From the NCBI RefSeq assembly GCF_004295585.1, contig NZ_AP019400.1, forward strand, positions 4,252,001 through 4,316,000: a stretch of 64,000 nucleotides of DNA. Direction: 5' to 3'. The translations under genes and the position numbers were made by a program. Under the pieces are notes generated by a model. That model ran no database searches. It saw nothing but the letters and a program-made list of their open reading frames with translations, and was not told where the DNA came from. Shown one piece after another: positions 53,412 to 59,591 of this stretch (the first letter of the stretch is position 1; the number at the start of each line of letters is the position of its first letter). This stretch comes from Cohnella abietis (GTDB lineage: Bacteria > Bacillota > Bacilli > Paenibacillales > Paenibacillaceae).

Positions 53412-54989
53412 CTATTCTGTAGCCTGATCCAAGCATCGATAACTAATCGCTTCCGCTACATCCTCGGATCGAATGGCTTCCCGTCCGGCTAAATCCGCAA
53501 TCGTTCGTGACATCTTTAGAATTCGGTCATGAGCTCGGAAGCTAAGTCCAAGCTGTGCATATACTTGCTGAAGCAGCATCTCAGCATCGGGAGAAAGCTT
53601 AGTGTACTTCTTCAATAAAGGTCCCTGAAGCTGGCTGTTCCAATGAATCCCATGCTTAGCGTATCGAAATTTTTGTCGCTGGGCCGCTTCCATTACGATT
53701 TCCCTAGCCTCCGCGGAGGACATTCCCGTTTCCGAGTTATTTCTGACCGATTGGCGAGGCAGCTCCACTTGCAAATCCAGCCGATCAGCAAGAGGACCAG
53801 ACATACGAGCTCGATATCTTGCAATCGCAGCAGGTGAGCACGTGCAAGGCCTATCATCGACCCCACCCCCGAAAAAACCACAGGGGCAGGGATTCATTGA
53901 AGCTGCCAGCATAAAACGTGCTGGAAAACGACACACACCTCGTGCTCGCCCAATCGTTACTTCCCTGTCCTCCAGAGGCTGGCGCAGCGCTTCTAGGCAT
54001 ACACGAGAAAACTCAGGCATCTCATCCAAAAATAAAATGCCATGATGGGCCAGTGTCACCTCACCCGGCTTGGGAGTGGAGCCCCCACCAATTAGGCCAG
54101 CTGCTGAGATTGTATGGTGAGGTGCGCGAAAAGAACGTTGGCGGATAAGTCCAGATTGAGATTGAGTATGACTTAGCTTGCCACAAACACTTAGTATCTT
54201 AGTAACGGATAACGCTTCTTCATCGTCCAGTGGTGGCATAAGCGTTGGGAGACGGCGGCAGAGCATCGTTTTACCAGTGCCGGGTGGACCAATGAACATT
54301 AGATTATGCATGCCACTAGCTGCGATCAGGAGCGCGCGTTTCCCTAGCTCTTGACCAATAACATCGGACAAGTCGATCTCGCTTTCCGGTGTACTCGAAT
54401 TCAAGCCAGATCGATTCAACAATCGTAATCGTTTCGTGCTAAATCCCGAATTACTCCGCGAAGGACTGCTTGCTTCTTCTTCGCCAGCAAATCCGCTTAT
54501 CCATTCTGCTAGAGATGAAATGCCGAATACCTCTATTCCCGATATAAGGGATGCCTCCGCAACAGCGGCATGAGGGACGACAACTCTACCTATTCCCGCA
54601 CTTCTTGCCAGCTCAGTCATTGGCAAAACGCCAGGCACACTTCTAACCATACCGTTTAATGATAATTCTCCGATAAACAACGTATCTTCAAGCAATTTGG
54701 CTTCAACCTGCCCACTCGCGCACAGTATACCGGCAGCAATAGCGAGATCAAATGCACTGCCTTCCTTGCGAAGGTCCGCAGGTGCGAGATTTATTGTGAT
54801 GCGATCCATCGGAAACTTCATTCCACCATTCTGGATCGCAGCCCTTACACGTTCAACAGATTCCCGCACAGCAGAATCAGGTAAGCCAACAACGGAAACT
54901 TGAGGAAGCCCCGAGCAAATATTAACTTCTACCTCAATAAAACGACCTTCCACACCAAGCACACTAGCGCTCATGATTTTGACATACAC
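53412..54989 (-). CDS. comM: ComM/YifB-family Mg-chelatase-like AAA+ protein
   Basis: ComM is a hexameric helicase that helps branch migration during natural transformation. 525 residues: N-terminal Lon-protease-like fold (VKIMSASVLGVEGRFIEVEV; GLPDSAVRESVERVRAAIQN; DLRKEGSAFDLAIAAGIL), AAA+ core with Walker A MFIGPPGTGKTMLCRRLPTL (about 233-252) and Walker B GILFLDEMPEFSR, a Cys cluster (CPCGFF...CTC), and a C-terminal helical lid (LSFRAHDRILKMSRTIADLA). GTG start, chosen because the family begins with this M-Y-x-K sequence. Its ribosome site GGAGGAAGGTG forms the 3' arm of the terminator hairpin before it. Confidence 0.95.
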   Translation of the reverse strand: MYVKIMSASVLGVEGRFIEVEVNICSGLPQVSVVGLPDSAVRESVERVRAAIQNGGMKFPMDRITINLAPADLRKEGSAFDLAIAAGILCASGQVEAKLLEDTLFIGELSLNGMVRSVPGVLPMTELARSAGIGRVVVPHAAVAEASLISGIEVFGISSLAEWISGFAGEEEASSPSRSNSGFSTKRLRLLNRSGLNSSTPESEIDLSDVIGQELGKRALLIAASGMHNLMFIGPPGTGKTMLCRRLPTLMPPLDDEEALSVTKILSVCGKLSHTQSQSGLIRQRSFRAPHHTISAAGLIGGGSTPKPGEVTLAHHGILFLDEMPEFSRVCLEALRQPLEDREVTIGRARGVCRFPARFMLAASMNPCPCGFFGGGVDDRPCTCSPAAIARYRARMSGPLADRLDLQVELPRQSVRNNSETGMSSAEAREIVMEAAQRQKFRYAKHGIHWNSQLQGPLLKKYTKLSPDAEMLLQQVYAQLGLSFRAHDRILKMSRTIADLAGREAIRSEDVAEAISYRCLDQATE

Positions 54990-55037
54990 AAAAAAGCACC
55001 TTCCTCCGTCGATGTTTAATCTGACGGGAAGGTGCTT
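54990..55037 (-). terminator. Terminator of the ywaC-like gene, overlapping the comM ribosome-binding site
   Basis: AAGCACCTTCCCGTC (55037-55023) pairs with GACGG-AGGAAGGTGCTT (55010-54994) apart from a 2-nt bulge, with a 12-nt loop, and six T follow. The T-tract ends at 54990 and the comM GTG is 54989-54987. The 3' arm contains the GGAGGAAGGTG Shine-Dalgarno of comM, so any transcript that reads through would have this site in a stem. Confidence 0.85.
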
Positions 55038-55117
55038 CCTCTCCGAGCCATATTTACAATTAGAGTACTCCGATTATGCTGGGCTGTCAATGAATTTCCA
55101 TTTGCATGCAAAATACA

Positions 55118-55861
55118 TTATTCGTTGCTTTGCCCTAAATCAATCAGCTCCATCAAAGCTGCAGGTAATTGGAATTCTTGATTCCGAATAACAATCCGCT
55201 TCGTGCTGCCGATTTCTTCTTCCTCTTGGTTTTCCTTAATTTCAGCAATCTCTTTGTGCAGTCTCTCCATCTGACGATCCAGAGCTGCAGCCGAATCTGC
55301 CGCCTCTTTCAGTTCTTGTAGCAATCTCAAAGGTACAGTTTGCTTATATTTGTAGAAGATTTTATGCTCCAGGCTTGCCCAGAAATCCATGGCAATCGTC
55401 CGTATCTGCACTTCTACGCATACATTCTCATGTCGATCGGACATATATACCGGCACTTCTACGAGTAGATGAAGGCTTTGGTATCCATTAGGCTTAGGCT
55501 GCTTAATATAGTCCTTCGTTTCTATAATATTGAGATCACTTTGGCTGCGAAGCATTTCGCTAATACGGTAAATATCCGAGACAAATGAGCATGTAATCCG
55601 CAATCCAGCAATATCCTTTATGTTACTCCTGATGCTGGAGAACGATATGTCACATTGCTTACGGAATACTTTATTTAGAATACTCTCAGGTGTTTTCAAA
55701 CGAGAATTCGTGTGCTCAATCGGATTGTAATCATGCAGGAATTGAAATTCTTCCTTCAGAATATCAATCTTCGTCTCTAAGGAATCAAGAGCAAATTTGT
55801 ACATCATCATAAACCGGGTGATTTCTTCTTTGAATCTTTTAAATTGTTCTAGCTGCACCAT
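55118..55861 (-). CDS. ywaC: Small alarmone synthetase, YwaC/RelP (SasA) type
   Basis: Makes (p)ppGpp or pppGpp from ATP and GTP/GDP; there is no hydrolase domain. 247 residues: YKFALDSLETKIDILKEEFQ (about 22-41) and NPIEHTNSRLKTPESIL match YwaC-type proteins better than YjbM. Synthetase motifs: DIAGLRITCSFVSDIYRI, DYIKQPKPNGYQSLHLLVE (G-loop-like, about 138-156) and VEVQIRTIAMDFWASLEHK. The C-terminal 50 residues are a Glu-rich coiled coil plus a tail longer than usual. ATG start; the nearest purine-rich site (AAGGGTGA) is about 20 nt upstream, so initiation may be weak. In B. subtilis ywaC responds to cell-wall stress; no such promoter was recognised here. Confidence 0.92.
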   Translation of the reverse strand: MVQLEQFKRFKEEITRFMMMYKFALDSLETKIDILKEEFQFLHDYNPIEHTNSRLKTPESILNKVFRKQCDISFSSIRSNIKDIAGLRITCSFVSDIYRISEMLRSQSDLNIIETKDYIKQPKPNGYQSLHLLVEVPVYMSDRHENVCVEVQIRTIAMDFWASLEHKIFYKYKQTVPLRLLQELKEAADSAAALDRQMERLHKEIAEIKENQEEEEIGSTKRIVIRNQEFQLPAALMELIDLGQSNE

Positions 55862-55898
55862 CTGATTATTCAGAACTAATCACCCTTCATCAATCGGC

Positions 55899-56765
55899 TT
55901 ATTTCCCTAATAGAATACGGGTATAGGGAGAATCGATCGGCAACATAATGACAGGCTCATTCTCAAGCGTTGTCACATAGCTTTGCAGCGTCCGATAAAA
56001 GCTGTAAAACTTAGGATCCTTGCCATACGATTCATTATATATTTTTGCGGCTTCCTGTTCACCTTGCGCAATAATTTTCTTGGCATCCGCTTCCGCCTGA
56101 GCAAGTAACTCAGTTGCTGTACGATCAGCTTTTGATGTAATTTTATGCGATTCTTCGTCTCCCTCAGACAAGTAACGCGCAGCGATAGACTGACGATCTG
56201 AAATCATCCGATTATAAACACTCTGCTTGTTGCCTTCCGGGAGATCTGTACGCTTAATTCTTACATCAATGATTTCAATACCATAATTATCCCGTATAAG
56301 CGCGGTGGAAACATCTTTGGTGATGTCATCATTTATGTTACCACGTTCTGTGTTCTCACTGATAATATTATCGTAATTAATTTCTGACAATTTCCGGCGA
56401 ACAGAGTTATACACGGCTTCATCAATACGTTGCACACCAACACTAACGGTTTGAACTGTTTTCAAGAAGCTTTCAGGACTCTTTATTCGCCAAACGGTAT
56501 AATTATCGACGATTATCGGTTTTTTATCCTTTGTGAGTATAGATGTTGGATTACTTTCATAAGTCATTTGATATTTCGGCAATTTAGAAACACTTTCTAC
56601 AAAAGGTATCTTAAAGTACAGCCCCGGGCTTCCTTCAACTCGAACGGCCTCTCCAAACTTAAGGATAACCTTGTACTCGCCTTCTTTTACGACATATAGA
56701 GAAGCAGATCCTATGATTATTACTGCTAAAAATGAAACCAGTCCAACAATTAGTTTTTTACTCAT
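55899..56765 (-). CDS. hflC: HflC, SPFH/prohibitin-family membrane protein
   Basis: Partner of HflK in the membrane cage around FtsH. 288 residues: N-terminal membrane helix (about 5-25, LIVGLVSFLAVIIIGSASLY), SPFH domain (VKEGEYKVILKFGEAVRVEG, then PGLYFKIPFVESVSKL; IDVRIKRTDLPEGNKQSVYN), a charged coiled coil (RATELLAQAEADAKKIIAQG), and a C-terminal stretch YVTTLENEPVIMLPIDSPYT. It overlaps the hflK stop by 4 nt, so both are probably made together. Confidence 0.95.
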   Translation of the reverse strand: MSKKLIVGLVSFLAVIIIGSASLYVVKEGEYKVILKFGEAVRVEGSPGLYFKIPFVESVSKLPKYQMTYESNPTSILTKDKKPIIVDNYTVWRIKSPESFLKTVQTVSVGVQRIDEAVYNSVRRKLSEINYDNIISENTERGNINDDITKDVSTALIRDNYGIEIIDVRIKRTDLPEGNKQSVYNRMISDRQSIAARYLSEGDEESHKITSKADRTATELLAQAEADAKKIIAQGEQEAAKIYNESYGKDPKFYSFYRTLQSYVTTLENEPVIMLPIDSPYTRILLGK

Positions 56766-57829
56766 GGCGTTGTACCTCCTTGCGCAGCCCCTGCGTTTCC
56801 TGCATTACCCGTTGCACTACCCGCACTACCCGAAGCACTACCTGTTGCTCCCGCTGTCACTCCTGTTTTACGAAGGAGCTCGTTTATCGGTAAATACTTG
56901 ACGGTGTCGCCACCCGAATCGGAGATGAAGATTTTGGCCTTCGGCAATATTTTCTCCAACGTTTCCACAATCAAACGGCTTTCAGTTACGCCAGGGTTTT
57001 TAGAATACTCTACGAAAATAGCGTTAAACTGGGCTACATCCCCTTCAGCATTAAGAATACGTGATTTTTTCACACCTTCCGCATTCTCAAGCATAGCTTG
57101 CGCTTCTCCGCGAGCTTTTGGTATTTTATCATTTTCGTATTTTGCTGCATTGTTAATCTTCGTGTTTTTTTCCTCACGAGCATTCGTAACCGCGCGGAAC
57201 GCTTCCTCTACTTGACCACTAGGCGGTTCTATATCTTGAAACTTAATATCGACAATCTGAATTCCTGTATTATATTTCGCTTGAAGATCAATTAGCTTTT
57301 CACGAACTTTATCTTGAATTTCAGTTTTTCCGTTTGTAATTGCATAATCAAGCTTTTCCGAACCAATAACGGATCGAATGGATGAGCTAGCTGCATTACG
57401 CAGGAACTGCTCCGGATTGCTAATATTGTATAAGTATTTTTGAACATCGCTTATTTTCCACTGTACAACGGCATCAGCGGATACAATATTCTCGTCTCCG
57501 GTTATCATCATCGATTCCTCTTCAACCGGGGTTGAGATGTCATTATCTAGACGATAACCTATGTAAATACGTTGTGTAAGCTCTGCCGGCACAAGAATAA
57601 CCTGCTGAATCGGATAAGGCCATTTGAAATGAAGGCCCGCTGTCGACTCCCCTGTATACTTTCCGAATGTAAGGATAGCTGCCCTCTGTTGCTCTTGAAC
57701 GGTGTAAAATGATGAATACGCGATTAGTGCCACGAGTACGCCGATAACACCTAAACCAATTTTCTTAAGTAATCCTGGCGGCAAATCAAGTGGATTTTCT
57801 GGCTTTTTTTGATTGTGAACAAGTTCCAT
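56762..57829 (-). CDS. hflK: HflK, SPFH/prohibitin-family membrane protein
   Basis: Forms the HflKC complex that modulates the FtsH protease. 355 residues: short cytoplasmic N-terminus, membrane helix at about 26-44 (IGLGVIGVLVALIAYSSFY), SPFH domain (VQEQQRAAILTFGKYTGEST AGLHFKWPYP; IVDIKFQDIEPPSGQVEEAF), coiled coil (AMLENAEGVKKSRILNAEGD), and a low-complexity Gly/Ala/Ser/Thr tail of about 30 residues encoded by short DNA repeats. E. coli HflK has its low-complexity part at the N-terminus instead. ATG start with GGGAGGGG upstream. It probably has its own promoter in the gene-free region before it. Confidence 0.95.
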   Translation of the reverse strand: MELVHNQKKPENPLDLPPGLLKKIGLGVIGVLVALIAYSSFYTVQEQQRAAILTFGKYTGESTAGLHFKWPYPIQQVILVPAELTQRIYIGYRLDNDISTPVEEESMMITGDENIVSADAVVQWKISDVQKYLYNISNPEQFLRNAASSSIRSVIGSEKLDYAITNGKTEIQDKVREKLIDLQAKYNTGIQIVDIKFQDIEPPSGQVEEAFRAVTNAREEKNTKINNAAKYENDKIPKARGEAQAMLENAEGVKKSRILNAEGDVAQFNAIFVEYSKNPGVTESRLIVETLEKILPKAKIFISDSGGDTVKYLPINELLRKTGVTAGATGSASGSAGSATGNAGNAGAAQGGTTP

Positions 57830-57938
57830 ATAGACTGATACCCCTCCCTGATGTAGCTTTCATATCTTTCTTTGTTACGTAACAGAACACTTTACGTTTC
57901 ATAAAAATAGCCAAAATCCTCAGGAAAAACGTATTAAA

Positions 57939-57994
57939 ACAAGCATAAACATTTTTCGCTGTCTTTTGGGTAGCGAAAAAATGTTTATGTTTGT
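57939..57994. repeat. Long A/T-rich hairpin upstream of hflK
   Basis: ACAAGCATAAACATTTTTCG.. (57939-57960) and its complement (57972-57994) form arms of 22-23 nt with one mismatch and one bulge, and an 11-nt loop. T-rich sequence follows on either strand, so it could terminate transcription in both directions, but no nearby gene ends into it. Confidence 0.65.
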
Positions 57995-58141
57995 GTTATT
58001 CAGGGATGGATTTCGTGAAACTTATTCGTTCTGAATAACCATGCATTAGCGGCTGACGCCGTCCTTTTCACGGCGTTCTAAGTTTATGTGGGAGATTATT
58101 CAGAAATGGATTTCGTGACATATGGCTTGCATGACATATGG

Positions 58142-58276
58142 CTTACGAACTCAGTAACTCTTATTTGATCAAAATCTAATGATTTTATATTTTAACGAGC
58201 TCCAGACATCTTATATCCAGCAAAGCGGCGCGTTTTCCCCTATATTTTCCTCAATAACGCTACTGGAGTTCGTAAG
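58142..58276. mobile_element. Possible MITE-like element with terminal inverted repeats
   Basis: CTTACGAACTC-AGTA (58142-58156) is mirrored by TACTGGAGTTCGTAAG (58261-58276), 15 paired bases with one extra base in the right copy, enclosing 104 bp of A/T-rich sequence without an open frame. No flanking target duplication was recognised. It could equally be an intergenic stem structure. Confidence 0.35.
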
Positions 58277-58359
58277 AACAAATAAGTAGTCAATTTATCG
58301 ATAATAAGCACGATTCGATTCGTTAGCTAGGACAGACATTTCCCTCTTGCATGTGCGAA

Positions 58360-58690
58360 GCCGTAAGCGAGGTCGTAATTGGTATGCGGATTGTAGTGGG
58401 ATGTGGGATGCCGTAAGCGAGGGAGTATCGGTATCCGGAATGTAGTGGGATGTAGGATGCCGTAAGCGCGGACGTATTCGGTATGTGGATTGTAGCGGGA
58501 TGTAAGATGCCATTAACGAGGTCGTATTCGGTATGAGGATTGTAGTAGGATGTGAGATGCCGGAAGCGTGGTTGTGATCGGTATCCGGAATGTTGTGGGA
58601 TGTGGGATGCCATTAGCGCGGTCGTAATTGATATGCAGATTGTAGTGGGATGTGAGATGCCGGAAGCGCGGTCGTGATCGGTATGTAGTG
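58360..58690. repeat. Minisatellite, about 6.6 copies of a 50-bp unit
   Basis: Units start at 58360, 58410, 58459, 58509, 58559, 58609 and 58659; five of six complete units are 50 bp and the second is 49. The unit begins GCC(G/A)T(A)AGCG and contains GGTATGCGGATTGTAGTGGG and GGGATG. Copies differ from each other at several positions. Because 50 is not a multiple of three, the reading frame shifts from unit to unit. Confidence 0.9.
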
Positions 58691-58773
58691 GAAGTTGTGG
58701 ACTGTGGTGGGGTGCGGTAGATAATAAACTGTCTGACCTCGCTTGATAGGGTGCTGTTTTTATAATTCATTGT

Positions 58774-58797
58774 AAAAAACCACCCAAAAAGGGTGGC
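58774..58797 (-). terminator. Rho-independent terminator after yraN
   Basis: CCACCC-TTTTT-GGGTGG is a perfect stem followed by TTTTTT on the minus strand. It lies about 30 nt past the yraN stop and ends the rnhB-ylqG-ylqH-yraN group. Confidence 0.9.
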
Positions 58798-58828
58798 TTG
58801 TTAAGATGAAATCGTATATTTAGTTATT

Positions 58829-59254
58829 TCAGAAGGCACCTGGTAGATGCTTGATTTCTGTAGCCTTTCCTTCCGCATCGAGCGTTACAGCTACGACATC
58901 GAATCTAATCGATAGTGGATTGCCCTTGCGCTGCTTGAGATAAATAACAGCCAGTTCACGGACTTGACGGCACTTTCGTGGGGTTATAGCTTCTACCGCC
59001 GATCCATAGCGAGTAGGGTTTGTTCGCGAACGGACCTCTATGAACACCAAAGTGTCACCGTCTAATGCGATAAGATCAATCTCACCAGACCGGCAACGCC
59101 AATTGCGCTCTTCAATGACATAACCGGATTGCTGCTGTAGATGCGTTGCTGCGATTTCCTCACCCGCAAGTCCGACTGCCCGACGACTGTTGTTAGCAAC
59201 GGAATGTCGCGATTTCACTGGGCCTTGCATGGGTGAGGTTGAATGTTCTTCCAT
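58829..59254 (-). CDS. YraN-family (UPF0102) PD-(D/E)XK nuclease-like protein
   Basis: 141 residues. The family resembles Holliday-junction resolvases; biochemical role not settled. After a variable N-terminus of about 24 residues come AVGLAGEEIAATHLQQQSGY (catalytic-fold Glu), the core NWRCRSGEIDLIALDGDTLV with FIEVRSR (the D, E-x-R/K active-site pattern, about 53-78), and YGSAVEAITPRKCRQVRELA. ATG at 59254 with GAGGAGGTG 10 nt upstream. It usually lies near rnhB, as here. Confidence 0.92.
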   Translation of the reverse strand: MEEHSTSPMQGPVKSRHSVANNSRRAVGLAGEEIAATHLQQQSGYVIEERNWRCRSGEIDLIALDGDTLVFIEVRSRTNPTRYGSAVEAITPRKCRQVRELAVIYLKQRKGNPLSIRFDVVAVTLDAEGKATEIKHLPGAF

Positions 59255-59291
59255 GAGTCACGCACCTCCTCAAGGTAAGATCTTCTTGCAA

Positions 59292-59591
59292 CTAGCTCTT
59301 GTTAAGCCCCGCCCTGCGGTCTGAACGATAAACAAAGCTAAGCACTTCAGCAACAAGCTTATAAAGCTCTGGAGGGATTTCTTGGTCCAAATCGAGCTTG
59401 GACAAAACCTCTACTAGCGAAGGATCCTCTTGAACCGGAATGCCGTGCTCAAGCGCGCGACGCATAATTTCATCCGCAATAACTCCCTGCCCCTTAGCTA
59501 TCAGGGTTGGCGCGCTGCCTTGGGCTGGATCATATTTAAGGGCTACAGCCTTATTAGGTATATTTCTTTTGTTCTTATACGGTGAGTTCAT
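59292..59591 (-). CDS. FlhB C-terminal-domain homologue (YlqH/FlhX type)
   Basis: 99 residues equal to the part of FlhB after its autocleavage site. AVALKYDPAQGSAPTLIAKG aligns with AVALKYDSTQMDAPTVIAKG of the FlhB at 25284-26372, and IPPELYKLVAEVLSFVYR with VPGDLFQAVAEVLAYVYR. The NPTH motif itself is replaced by IPNK, and there are no membrane helices. The ATG overlaps the stop of the FliK-like gene by 4 nt, so the two are translationally coupled. In other bacteria such FlhX proteins can stand in for the FlhB cytoplasmic fragment; that role is not shown here. Confidence 0.9.
   Translation of the reverse strand: MNSPYKNKRNIPNKAVALKYDPAQGSAPTLIAKGQGVIADEIMRRALEHGIPVQEDPSLVEVLSKLDLDQEIPPELYKLVAEVLSFVYRSDRRAGLNKS

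Larger units (their letters stand above)
57830..58773. other. Gene-free interval between yraN and hflK
   Basis: About 0.95 kb with no credible coding sequence on either strand. It holds, from left to right: a 12-nt palindrome TGTTACGTAACA (57873-57884), a long A/T-rich hairpin (57939-57994), a 23-nt direct repeat 100 nt apart (57996-58018 and 58096-58118), a 13-nt direct repeat (58116-58128 and 58132-58144), an element bounded by inverted repeats (58142-58276) and a 50-bp minisatellite (58360-58690). The hflK promoter must lie here but none stood out. Confidence 0.8.

Noticed and set aside
58360..58690. CRISPR array
   Set aside because: The repeats are directly adjacent with no unique spacers, and no cas genes are nearby.
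58295..58770. Three overlapping minus-strand frames (72-96 codons) in the minisatellite
   Set aside because: They arise because a 50-bp repeat is read in shifting frames. None has a ribosome site or resembles a known protein.
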